NCBI GenBank assembly: GCA_020465985.1
Contig: JAANYP010002773.1
Location: 163,016-227,015 of the forward strand
Direction: 5' to 3'
DNA length: 64,000 nt
Source: Centrapalus pauciflorus
Taxonomy: Eukaryota; Streptophyta; Magnoliopsida; Asterales; Asteraceae
The notes below the pieces were generated by a model, which saw only the letters and a program-made list of their open reading frames with translations, ran no database searches and was not told the DNA's origin. Below are positions 34,095 to 46,790 of this stretch, one piece after another. A program made the position numbers and the translations under genes. The stretch's first letter is position 1. Each line of letters begins with the position of its first letter.

Positions 34095-36193
34095 TGTAAC
34101 ATCCTCAGATTTATTTTAATGTATTTTGGTTAATTAAGTGGAAAATATATATTTAAGTTGAATTTGGGCGATTATTATGTATTTTGGATATTTGAGCAAG
34201 TTTGTTGCTACTTTTAAGAAAATTGAACTCAGAATCAATTTTATGGAGTATTATGAATTTAAAAGTTATTTATGATAATTCTAAGATTAAATCAGTATTT
34301 TATGGAACCGGTTAGGTCGAGTGGTGAAATGTGCAAAAATGACGAAAGTTGTATATAAAGGGCAATAGGCTTCATTTTTCTATTTTACACTATCTCACTA
34401 CTTTATCTCTCTAGAATTTTCTCTCTACATCTCTCTAAGATATTTCACAAACCGACCGTCAGATTTTTGAGAATTATACGTCAACGGAAAGGTATCGAGG
34501 AGTACAACAACAATCTACAATCGGATTTCTGATATCATACGAATTAAGGTAAGAATCGATCCTTTTAAGTTTATAGTTTCGGTTTTGAAGAAAAAAGAAT
34601 TTCGAATCTGTTGTTTTGTGTGAATTTGAGCTTGTTTTGCTTGAAATATTGCAAGAATATGATAGTATATGCATAATAGAATCGAATCTAGGCCTGATAC
34701 TTGATATATGCATGATTTTTGACTTAGAAATGAAAGATTTAAGCTGAAATGATGAACAAACTCGAATATGTCAAGAACAGAATCGAAATGCATGAACAAA
34801 CTCGAAATTTGTGCTAGATTCGAGTATATACTCGAGTTTAACCATCAGATTCGAGCAAGGGTTCGAATCTATCATTATAGGTTCGAATTTAGCCCCTAGA
34901 TTCGAATGGGGTTCGAGTTTAGCCCCTAAAGTCGAAATGGTTCGAATCTAACAGGAACTCGGCGAGTTCCTATACTGAACTCGGCGAGTACTATTCAATT
35001 TCGGGCAGATTCGAATGGGTTTTAAAGGGGTCGAATCTATGGACTAATGATTACACTTTTGGGATATTTTTGGTAGTAAATTAAGGTATATAATGAAAGG
35101 TTATTTGGAAATAAAAACACACCAATTGATGGTTTATATCATGAGTTATATAAAGGACAATGTATGAACATGAAATGGGTTCAAACTTAATTATGGTATC
35201 AATTTGGACATGTACCCGAAATGGGGGAAAATATCGCCAAACTTACGAAACTTGATTTTATGGATTTAAACGGTTAATGATATGCGGAATTGTTGTAATT
35301 GATTTAACAGGTCCCTTGTGGTGTTGTTTAACCCACAGTGGGGTACTTGGTGGATCCGGTTGAAAGTCCGAAGAGAAATAATATCGGTTAAAATATAAAT
35401 TACGCACCCACTGTGAGTACAGTAGATTTCGCATATTTATATCTGTTTTATGTTAAGCTTTTCCTGCTGAGACCTGTTGCTTCAATTATTTGTTTGGAAT
35501 TCTACTAACTTGCGTAGACTTAGATGCACACTCCTACTTGTTGCATGTCCTTTCGATTGTTGTGCATCTATTGATGGACCGGTGGGTCGCATCGATTACT
35601 CTGATGTTACTGTGCTATATGACCTGGAGCTGATCCCTCCTAGGTCCGGTAGGCAGTATGTCATCCCCGATCGTACGTTTGTCTCAGATGGTATGTTTAA
35701 ATGCCGAGCTTTGAGCTCGAACGGGCTGCGGCTCTGGTCCGTACTTTGTGTACGAAGAGGATATCCGATGTTGGTCATCTGTGTTATCCTTGGGCTTCAT
35801 AAAAATTTATAAAATGCATAATCTCTGTATTCACTAAGCATCCGCTTATTCCCCAGTTGTTGATTTTTATTTTACAGGAAAAGGGAAGTCTACTGCTGGA
35901 CCTTCTAGTTAGGTCGTTTGGAAGATTTGGGAGACTCGACACTAGTTGATCGGTAATTGTGATTTGGACAATGTTGTAATATATTCTGGATGATTGTAAT
36001 AAAAGTATGGGTGTGTAGACTTAGACTTGGTACCTTATAGCACCGTAGGGTGTTTAACACTTTTTGCACTACTTTATTTATGTTTTTAATGCTTCCACAC
36101 TTAATTTAGGTTATCAGATCATTATGTTATTGTATGTTGGTGATTAATCCTGGGTGTATTGTAATTGGTGGTTGTTGTGGCAAGGGTGTCACA
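34095..36193 (+). repeat. 3' LTR of the Ty3 element
   Basis: 2099 bp, same length as the 5' LTR with no indels seen and about 20 substitutions. A purine-rich stretch GTGGTGGAGCCC precedes it. TATA box at about 34352. Confidence 0.92.
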
Positions 36194-36198
36194 ATCAT

Positions 36199-37190
36199 GT
36201 TCAATAACAATGTGCGGTTGTAAATGTATGTATTAGACGCAATCGCCCTCTCAATTGTTCTTAAGATGTCTTCAAACATCAAGTCTATGCAATGTGCTGC
36301 ACACGGATTCCAATAGATGTGCGGATATTTTTCTTCCACAAGTTTCCCTTTAAATAAATACTAACGTTATTACTAGCATTATGTGTCACAATTTGAACGA
36401 CATCCTTCGGCCCGAATTTTTGGATGAATCGATTAAACAACGTGAACATATTGTCACCTATTGTCACCTGTATGTGAATAGCTAAAAGTATCCACTGATT
36501 CGATAAACATACTTCCTCGGGGATTATTCACTAAAAAGTCAACAAGTGCTCTTCCTTTCCGGTCCCTCCATCCATCAGCCGTCAAAGAACATCCGTAGGT
36601 TGTCATTTCAACTTCATTTTCTACCAAAATTTTTATGGTATGTTCCATCTAAAGCTTTAGCGTTGGATCTCGTACCTCATGATAGCTAGGGTGCTTTATA
36701 CCGCAACCATGTCGAGCAAATGCTTTTGAACCGCATCAAGTCTTAGTTTCTTTTGAACTTCATTGTATTGTGGAGTTCCAACTAAGTGACCCCTTTTCTT
36801 TCCCATTGACTCGATCACTTGAATAACATATCCAACAGTCCTTTCCTTGCCGACGGCGCAACTCAGGTAGTGGAAACACCTGGTCTCTTTCTTTTAAATC
36901 TCACTAACTTCTTCTTCTTCTAAATCAACAAAATGATCAAAGTGAGGTATGTTACTCACTGAATCTTTCATGAGCTTTTTCTTCACAAAACATTCTTTAA
37001 ATAATTGTTTTACATCATTTAGTACTATTTTTGCATTTTGCTACGTCCGCCGAATCCCAAGCAAGATGATGTTTGTGTCGAGTGATTCCGCCTTTTGATA
37101 CAAAACCACAAAAATTGCATTGAACCGAATTCTTGGTTCCTTCAATCCATGTACCATATATCTATCCTGGATCTACTTATTTTTCTCTAA
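36199..37190 (-). pseudogene. hAT transposase, module B, right piece
   Basis: Continuation of 27622-28136 on the minus strand: NPCAAHCIDLMFEDILRTIERAI-like, IVTHNASNNV, MTTYGCSLTADGWRDRKGRA and NPRGSMFIESVDTFSYSH (DUF659-like), then the linker and a BED-type zinc finger (coded about 37140-37040). More of the DUF659 region survives than in copy A. Frameshifts occur near 36880-36895 and 37025. Confidence 0.8.
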
Positions 37191-38092
<902 letters not shown>

Positions 38093-39109
38093 CGGTTTAA
38101 CCATTGGAAGTTTGAGCCCTGATTCATGACTTGAGCGGTTTGTTCATTCTTTTTGGCACAATTGAGGATCATATCACTATAGTGAGGTTGCTTGCCCTAA
38201 ATTCAGTACTGGTTTCAAAGAAGATTTGATGTTGACCCCAAGTTTTTGCATGAGTTTCTTACTTGTTTTGCCTAATTGGAGTGTGATTCGTGTAGCGGCT
38301 GCTCTTTAATGCTTGATTTCTTGGAGCCAAATGCTACACATTGAGTTTTTTTAATTTAATTTTTTTAAACTTTATTGAGATTAAGGTTAGATTGTTACCT
38401 CAGACATCATTCAGGTATCATTTTCTTGTGATTTGAATTATTATAGCCGTCATTTACACTTACATTAAGGTGGGATTTGTGCGTGTTAGTCTAGGTTTAC
38501 ATTTTTTAGCTTAGATTTTGTTGATTGAAGCCGAAGATTCAAGGGTATCAACTTTATCTCTTTCGGTTTTTCCTGGTTTATTGCAATGTTTAGTGAGTAG
38601 TTTCTTTTCTTTAATGGATTAATGAAAGTATTTGATGTTTTGCTCGAAAAAGTGTGTTTGTCACTTATGTAATCTTTGATTTATCCGTTGATTTGATAAA
38701 ATCAGTATTGTCTTCGATATTATAGCAATATTGTTATCATGAATTTTGGATTTTAATTCTGATTTTTATAACCCTTGTCATATTTGTGCGATTTGTTAGA
38801 TGATTGCTATTTCTAGCATTATTGTGATGACAATGGGGATTAGATGATAAATTGTAAAATTATTGCATGCAATTAATCCTTAGCATTATTGTGATCGTAT
38901 GGTTAAGGTTGATCTCTATTATCCATGCATATGATATGTGGTTATGTAATTTAAATGAATGTTTGAGATTAATTCTGAGCGCGTCGTGTAGACAGAATTG
39001 GTTTTGAAAACTTATTTGAGTTAATTAAATCTTTGGTGATTTGTTGTCTTTGAACTCTATTAATCGTCATGCTTTAACCTCCAACATCTTTTCATATGTC
39101 AAATATGCG

Positions 39110-39425
39110 TGTTTGGATAGCTAAGGACAAGGTTCCCAAATCTAAACAACTGTGAGTTGCAAAGAAATTTACTAAAAAAACAGTCCCCGTTCAAAAGTGG
39201 ATACCCAATAAGAAGTGGGTTCCTAAAGTTCCGAAAGCCAATAAATTTGTAATTGACATTGCACCGCGTGATTTGCCTAACTCCAAAGGACCCATTCTAA
39301 AGTGGGTACCTCACTGCTTAATGCGTTTTGTAGGTAACTGACATATGGTACCTTGACTCCGGATGCTTCAAGCACGTGACGGGGCAGAGAGACACTCTCA
39401 CGAATTACTCTTTCGAAAAACTTAA
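39110..39425 (+). pseudogene. Fossil Copia segment, module C first copy
   Basis: QKWIPNKKWVPKVPKAN, ILKWVPHCLMRF and LDSGCFKHVTG (about 39352-39385). Very close to the module D copy at 50510-50830, including the CAACTGTGAGTTGC and CAGTCCCCGTTC variants. Confidence 0.65.
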
Positions 39426-39780
39426 AAAAAAAATTGTGTGCGAGAGAGAGAGAGAGAGAGAGAGAGACGTCATTTGAAATTAAATAAAAGGAAGAGTTTT
39501 TATTTTTCTTCCTTGCTTTTGACAATATACATATTTGTGTGTGCGAGAGAGAGAGAGAAAGAGAGAGAGATGTCATTAAAAATTTAAAAAAAAAAAAAAG
39601 AGTTTTTATTTTCCTTCTTTGCTGTTGACATGCGTAAGTGGTGAATGTTTGTTTATTTTGGAATGTGGTAAGATAAACGAAATAAGTATTGGAATTAATG
39701 GAACGACAATGTGTATTAACATTGCAATACTAGAAAATTTATATCTATAGTTTACATCGGATTTTACTTTTGGAGCAACG
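39425..39780. repeat. GA-microsatellite minisatellite, module C first copy
   Basis: GA runs at about 39443-39467 and 39545-39569 within the (GA)n, GTCATT, GAGTTTTTATTTT, TTGACA unit pattern. Confidence 0.75.
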
Positions 39781-39913
39781 GTTGGTTGGTTGCGTAAGTG
39801 GCGAATATTTGCTTATTTTGGAATGTGGTAAGAAAAACGAAATAGATATTGTAATTAATGGAACGCGGTATATACACGAAACATGTATTAACATTGCAAT
39901 ACAAAAAAATTAA

Positions 39914-40281
39914 TCTATATATATAATAAAAGAGAACATCAAACGCATACGTGTCGTTTCCACGTTACACCACAAAAGATAAATACAACTTTTATTTTTA
40001 AATAATAGATAAATACAACTTATTATTATAAAAAAGATAAATAGAATTTATTATTTTAAATAGATAAATTCCCATTTATTATTTTTTAATATATAAATAA
40101 TAAAATATAAATACAATTATTATTTTTCAAAAGATAAATACTCTATTAATTTTAAATCTATAAATATTAATTTATAATAAAATATATATAAGTATTATAT
40201 TATACATAAACTTTTATCAATTAAAATTTATTACATTAGAAATATAACTTTATTCATGTATTTACGTGGGACATAATCTAG
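39914..40281. mobile_element. Non-autonomous Helitron, module C copy
   Basis: 368 bp, starts TCTATATATATAATAAAAGA and ends ATAATCTAG. It sits between A and T with no target duplication. The empty site in module B (ATTAATATGTATAT, about 26493) matches ATTAA plus TATGTATAT here exactly. TC...CTRR ends and AT insertion define Helitrons. The usual 3' hairpin near CTRR is weak or absent. No coding. Confidence 0.8.
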
Positions 40282-43200
40282 TATGTATATTATATATACG
40301 GACAAAACACCATAGTACTCGAATATTCGAGTTTACATTGGACATTGACTGTTTACTTTTTGGAATTATTATAGCGGTCATTTACACATACATTAAGGTG
40401 GGATTTGTGCGTGTTAGTCTAGGGTTTACATTTTTTAGCTTCGATTTTGTTGATTGAAGCCGAAGATTCAAGGGTATCTACTTTATCTCTTTCGGTTTTT
40501 TCTTGGTTTATTGCAATGTTTAGTGAGTAGTTTCTTTTATCACTCACTTGTATTTTGTTCTTTAATGGATTAATGAAAGTATTTGATGTTTTGCTCGAAA
40601 AAGTGTGTTTGTCACTTATGTAATCTTTGATTTATCCGTTGATTTGATAAAATCAGTATTGTCTTCGATTTTATAGCAATATTGTTATCATGAATTTTGG
40701 ATTTTAATTCTGAATTTTATAACCCTTGTCATATTTGTGTGATTTGTTAGATGATTGCTATTTCTAGCATTATTGTGATGACAATGGTGATTAGATGATA
40801 ATTGTAAACTTATTGCATGCAATTAGTCCTTAGCATTATTGTGATCGTAGGGTTAAGTTGATCTCTAATATCCATGCATATGATATGTGGTTATGTAATT
40901 TAAATGAATGTTTGAGATTAATTCTGAGCGCTGTGGTGTTGACAGAATTGGATTTGAAAACTTATTTTAGGTTGTTAGCCGTTAGTATCATGTATTACCA
41001 GCTTCTTCCTCTTTACTTAGTATGCTTCCTGTTAGTTAGCTTAGTTTAGTTAGTTCGCTTTGTAGGTTAATTCCATCTTCTCGTGTTTTCAGTGGCTAGC
41101 TATTAGTGAACATCATGAGTATCGATATGTCACTTCTATTCGCCATTCCATCTGTTTTATAAGTCTAGAGGTCAACTTCATGATGTACCATCTACGACCG
41201 GTTATAACTTTGGCTTTCTTGATTTCCTTATTTTTGATTGCCAAATCCGCATAGATCAAAATGGCGCCTGTCACTACACCCTAATTTTTTTTAAATTTTC
41301 TTAAACTCTATTGAGATGAAACTTAGATTGTTACCTCAAACGCTCAAACATCAATGAGGTATCATTTTTTGTGATTCTAATTATTAGAGCAGTCATTGGC
41401 CATGTCACTCTTGTGTTTTAATAGTTTTCACATATGATTTTTGCTCTTTTCGGAGTTTGCTGCTACTAAGTTCATTAGCATTTTAGACAATTCTTTATTT
41501 TCTCTTTTCTTTTCTTTTCTTTTCTTCGTGTTTTTGTGATTATAGTTTAGTTGCTAGTTATAATTAGTAGTTTTAGACCTATGTTGGAGTGTTCATGGTT
41601 GAGTTTGCTTCCTCAGTTATTTGTCAAGAGTTTCCTATTTTCGGGCATTTAGATACATTTTTTTTAGCTTTATCAAGTTAAGTTCTTGATTGTTAAGAGT
41701 TTTGTATTCATGATGATTAATCTAGGGGCTGTTTGTTTAGTATATTGCAAAAGCGTAGTTTTGTAAATGATTTTTGCTATTATTTTGTTATTCTCATACA
41801 TGTTTCTTTTAGTATTTGCATTTTTTTTTACAGTCTTTTTGATAACTTTTAGTTTAGGTCCAATGGTTTTGGTGCTCGATTTCATATGTCATGTATTGTG
41901 AGTTCTTGTTCTTATATGCTTTTATCTTGCAGGTTTGGCATGCGAATGACGTCAAGTTCGCATAGGTACTCCTCCCTCTTCCCCGGGTCATTTATAGCCT
42001 AGACACAGCGCCGATGCAAGTCGATGCCACATCACAAACCTTACCATTTATATAACCCAATCAGAATCGATACAGCCAATCCCTGGCTCGCCATTGTGAT
42101 CGTTCTCAGATATTTGGGATTACTTTCTAGCGCTGTCGAATTCACGTGCATGCACCTCGACTTGATCATCTCATTTAGACTCTTTGACATTTTGTTTTAC
42201 TTATATTTTAGTTAAACATTTATATTTCCGCACTTAATTTTGATCTTTTGGTATGTGCATATAAAACACTATGTCGTTGCTGCTTACATTTTAATATGAT
42301 TGTGTTGTGGTTGGATGGTTGATTAAGGTTGGACCATGGCTTCGCTCGGAGTCAGTTCAGCTTCACGAGCCCAAATCCTCCTAGCAGAGTTCATGAATGA
42401 ATTCAGGGAAGTTTTTTCGTTCAACTTGTTGTTACTTTCCATTCTTGCACATTATCTTTGATACTGTCCATATTAAGTGTGGGGTGGGGTAATTTAATTG
42501 GCCTTTTTGAGCTGTTTGTCCGAAGTTAGCAAGCTTTAGTGCAAATTTATGCATTTTTATCCTAAAATTAGCCACTTTTTGGAAATTTTCTCTTTTTGTG
42601 AAATGCGTTAGACTCTTTAGTAATATTGTTTAGTTTAGATTGCATGGGAAACTGAGATAGTGAGTTTGATGCTATTTGAATAATAAGAGCGTTTTGAATG
42701 CATGTTGTGACTTTTTGAACCGAAACTGCATGATATTAGCACAAATATTACCTTTATCATTCATTTCGTGAGAATTTGAGCCCTATAGCATCATTTTTAT
42801 TCTCACTTTCGTTTGATGTGTGTTTATGTGAGCGTTGATTGATAGAAATAGAACTTGAATTTAAATACACATAAAAATCACAACTTTTTGAAATTTGGCA
42901 CACATATAGAGGCAATTTTTGGATAACCCATTTTTAGCTTATTTTTGTTCAACTTTTGCACTTTTATTTTCCCCTAGTATCCCATTCGAGCCTTCTCACT
43001 TCGTTTCGGTGACATCCCACACGATGAGCCATTTATAGCCCTTTTTGCTTTCTTTTACCTTGATGTGATTTGAGATGCAACGGTTATTTTTTCTATTTTT
43101 TGTGTTCTCTTAGCTAAGGGATGATTCAGATTCATATGTAGTTAGCTTCTAGTTACATTGATACTTATTATTTGTCTCATTTAGCCACTTAATTTTTTTT

Positions 43201-44035
43201 GTCTTGATTTAACCACTAAACTTTAGTTTACTGTTCTACTTTGGGGAAAATGAATAAAACTTACGGTTAAATCGTTGCAAAATATGATTGTTTAGAGGCC
43301 AAATCACCACAATTTCAGTAAATCAGTAAAAATTATTTTAATGGCTAAATGTGTATACAAAAAATAGTTTAGTGGCTAAATAGGGACAAAAAATAGTTTA
43401 GTGGCTAAATCAAAAAAAATCTGAAACTTAAATGGTCAAAATGGTATTTAACCCTATTTTAAATATGTACTTAAATGTTTATATTCAGCACTTTATTTTG
43501 CTCTTTTGGTCATTACACATCAAATACTATAATGTTTCAGCTTATATTTACAGTTTAGTTTAGTGTAGTTTGTAGGTAATCCATTCTTTTATATTCTAGG
43601 TGGCTGAATATTTTTAGCCAACGTCTTCGTGTCAGTATCTCGTTTCGTATTGCTTTGCCCTCTATGTTCGATTTTATTGATTCTCATAAATACTTAGTTC
43701 GTTTTCTATTTTTTATTTCCATATCCATGTTATTATTGACTTTATGTTTGCTTCTCCCGATTTTATCGATTCTCATAAAAACTTACTATTATTATTCTTT
43801 TGGACCATTTTGGAGAAGTTACATAAATGATGTGGTTTGTCATTTTCTTTTAGATCTACAAAAAGTTTGATTATATTTATTTGTATTGGCTTTCTTTAAG
43901 CATAAACAAAAGTCTTTTGATATATGCATGTGTTTGTATAATTTGATTCACTTTTACTTTTATCTCTTCGGATAAACAATTTAATTGATTTTCACTTTTA
44001 TCTCTTTGGAGAAAGTAAAAGCGAAGAAAACCAAT

Positions 44036-44124
<89 letters not shown>

Positions 44125-44850
44125 TGGTTCGTTCACGTTTTGCATAATAAGAGTTTTTTTTTTGTTTTTGTTTTTGCTTTTGACATCTTAGGTAGGTGAA
44201 TATTTGCCTATTGTGGAACGTGATAAGATAGACGAAATAAATATTGATATCTTTAAGTATCAAGGAAACTCTTTTGACATATGCATGTGTTTATTCAATT
44301 TGATTGACTTGCACTTTTATCTTCTTTGTAGAAACAATTTGATTGATTATCACTTTTACTCTTTAGAGAAACTATAAAAAAATGTGTGCGAGAGAGAAAG
44401 AGAGACGTCATTCGAAATTGAAAAAAAAAATGGAAAGAGTTTTTATTTTCATTCATTGCTTTTGACAATATATATTTGTGTGTGCGAGAGACACACAGAG
44501 ACCTCATTCAAAATTAAAAAAGAAAAAAAAAGAAAAGTTTATATTTTCCTTCTTTGTTTTTGACATGCGTAAGTGGTGAATGCTTGCTTATTTTGGAATG
44601 TGGTAAGATAAACGAAATAAATATTGACATTAATGGAACGCCAACGTGTATTAACATGGCAATACTAGAAAATTTATATCTATAGTTTACATTGTACATT
44701 GACTGTTTACTTTTGGAGCAGAAGCTAAATCTACAGTTTACATTGGACATTGACTCTTTACTATCTTGTAACAAATATTCTATTCTGATTTGTTGTCTTT
44801 GAACTCTATTAATCGTCATGCTTTAACCTGCAACATCTTTTCATATGTCA
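40282..44850. other. Module C palindrome junction and second non-coding part
   Basis: 40282-40362 ends the pre-ankyrin piece and holds ACTCGAATATTCGAGT (about 40317). From 40363 the sequence repeats the B layout: GACGTCAAGTTC block (41950), short frame from ATGGCTTCG (42337), AAGTGTGGGGTGGGG (42474), MITE-like 43160-43451, TA/TG microsatellite 44036-44121, and first GA units 44385-44540. No gene. Confidence 0.5.
43160..43451. mobile_element. MITE-like inverted-repeat element (module C copy)
   Basis: TCATTTAGCCACTTAATTTT pairs with TTTAGTGGCTAAATAGGGA. Right end GGTCAAAATGGTATTTAA. Like copy B it lacks the clear left arm kept in A. Confidence 0.5.
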
Positions 44851-44854
44851 AATA

Positions 44855-45180
44855 TGTGTGTTTGGATAGCTAATGTCAAGGTTCCCAAATCTAAACACCA
44901 GTGAGTTGCGAAGAAATTAATTCAAAAATTAGTTCTTTCAAAAGTGGATACCCAATAAGAGCCACGTTCCTAAAGTTCCGAAAGCCAATAAACTTGTAAT
45001 TGACATTGCACCGCGTGATTTGCCTAACTCCAAAGGACCCATTCTAAAGTGGGTACCTCACTGCTTAATGCGTTTTGTAGGTAACTCACGTATGTTAGCT
45101 TGACTCCGGATGCTTCAAGCACATGACCGGGGCAGAGAGACACTCTCACGAATTACTCTTTCGAGAAAATTAAAAAAAGG
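44855..45180 (+). pseudogene. Fossil Copia segment, module C second copy
   Basis: Matches the module B copy most closely, including its deleted KWIPN linker and AAGAGCCACGTTCC variant. LDSGCFKHMTG at about 45096-45129. Confidence 0.65.
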
Positions 45181-45192
45181 AAACGTGTGAGC

Positions 45193-45227
<35 letters not shown>

Positions 45228-45535
45228 CGTCATTCGAAATTAAATAAAAGGAAGAGTTTTTTATTTTTCTTCCTTGCTTTTGACAATATACATATTTGTG
45301 TGTGCGAGAGAGAGAGAGTGAGAGAGAGAGAGAGATGTCATTAAAACTTTTAAAAAAAGAAGAGTTTTTATTTTCCTTCTTTGCTTTTGACATACGTAAG
45401 TCGTGAATGTTTGCTTATTTTGGAATGTGGTAAGATAAGTGAAATAAGTATTGAAATTAATGGAACGCCAACGTGTATTAACATTTCAATACTAGAAAAT
45501 TTATATCTATAGTTTACATTGAGTTTTACTTTTGG
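45180..45535. repeat. GA-microsatellite minisatellite, module C second copy
   Basis: Interrupted GA runs at about 45192-45228 and 45304-45334, with the same unit flanks as the other modules. Confidence 0.75.
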
Positions 45536-46398
45536 AGCAACGGTTGGTTGGTTGCGTAAGTGGCGAATATTTGCTTATTTTGGAATGTGGTAAGATAAAC
45601 GAAATAAATATTGTAATTAACGGAATGCGGTATATACACGAAACATGTATTAACATTGCAATAAAAGAAAATTAATATGTATATATATACGGACAGAACA
45701 CCATTGTACTCGAATGATCGAGTTTACATTGGACATTGACTGTTTACTTTTGGAGCAACGGTTGGTTGGTTGGTCTCTAATCTAATACTTTGGATCTTTG
45801 GGTACTTTTTCGTTTCATGTATGCTTTTTATACTTTTCTCTGACTTTTTGGATAAAAAACACAAGTGGTTCAAGTATATAAAACTAAAACTTAACTTGTT
45901 TTTGAGTTGATTCTTACATCAAAATAAAGGTAAAAAAGGTTTCATGTTGATTTACGTAAAAAAAATGAAGTAAAACAATCCATAAACCATCCATTCAAAG
46001 CTCAAGAAACCCATTAATAGATCGGATTGTTTGCTTTTGGTTACAACAAGATAAGATGATGATTATTTTTTAATTTTATTTTATTAGGTGTGCGTATGAT
46101 ACCATTACTTTTGTCGGCGGTAAAAGCTTTGGGTACTTATTTTGTATGCTTGAGTTCGAACCGATTTGTTTTAATTGTTTTGCGGTGAAAAATTGAATAA
46201 CAGAATCACGAGTAACCACCTTAGTATAGTTGGGTCCGGTTACTTAACACTCACTGTTTGAATTCGGTTAAGGTATCCACTATGTGAGTAGGCTATCTTA
46301 TCACTAGCTGCAGTCTCTTATTATATAACTTTATTTGATTTCATATTGCCCACCATGAGGTAAACAACACTTCTTTTGCATTGAGATATCAAGAGGCA
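45536..46398 (+). other. Upstream region of the ankyrin fragment, module C
   Basis: Aligns with 26341-27234. The palindrome seen in B is degraded (ACTCGAATGATCGAGT), and the splice acceptor before the ankyrin ATG is mutated from GCAG to GCAT (46378-46381). Confidence 0.5.
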
Positions 46399-46790
46399 TT
46401 TAATGGCAAGAATGGAGAGACTTCTTTACAAAGCATCACTAGAAGGAAATGTAACTGTCTTGAGCATGTAGCTTCGGGAAGATCCTCTCATACTCGATAG
46501 GGTTACATATAATTGTTACGATGATATGCCATTACATGTTGCAGCGATGCTTGGTCATACTGCTTTTTTGAAGGAAATCTTAATAAGAAGGCCACAGATA
46601 ACTACCGAATGTGATTCACAAAGGAGCTTTCCGCTTCATCTAGCAGCTGCAAAAGGTCACACGAATATTGTCAGAGAACTTGTATTGACTAATCCCGAGA
46701 CAATTCTTGCACGTGATCGTCATGGAAAAAACCCACTCCATGTTGCAGCTATCAAAGGATGTTATCAAGTCGTGAAAGAACTGTGCATGC
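46399..46790 (+). pseudogene. N-terminal ankyrin-repeat gene fragment, module C
   Basis: MARMERLLYKASLEGNVTVL, then the same TAG as in module B, then an open frame with PLHVAAMLGHTAFLKEIL, SFPLHLAAAKGHTNIVREL, ARDRHGKNPLHVAAIKG and YQVVKELC. About three ankyrin repeats. It lacks the B frameshift, so it is the better-preserved copy. The frame runs past the junction at TCAATGACAAC into about 25 codons read from the wrong strand of hAT sequence and stops near 46867. Confidence 0.8.

Larger units (their letters stand above)
28137..36193 (+). mobile_element. Ty3/gypsy chromovirus-type LTR retrotransposon (Tekay/Del-like), full-length but defective
   Basis: 8057 bp: 5' LTR 28137-30235, primer-binding site 30241-30252, gag 30454-31236, decayed pol, 3' LTR 34095-36193. 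A 5-bp target duplication ATCAT (28132-28136 and 36194-36198) flanks it. The empty site CTCTCATCATGTTC is visible in modules A (about 15017) and C (about 47301). Pol remnants in order protease, reverse transcriptase and a chromodomain-like end identify it as Ty3-type. Coding is riddled with deletions, while the two LTRs differ at only about 20 of 2099 positions by eye. Confidence 0.9.
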
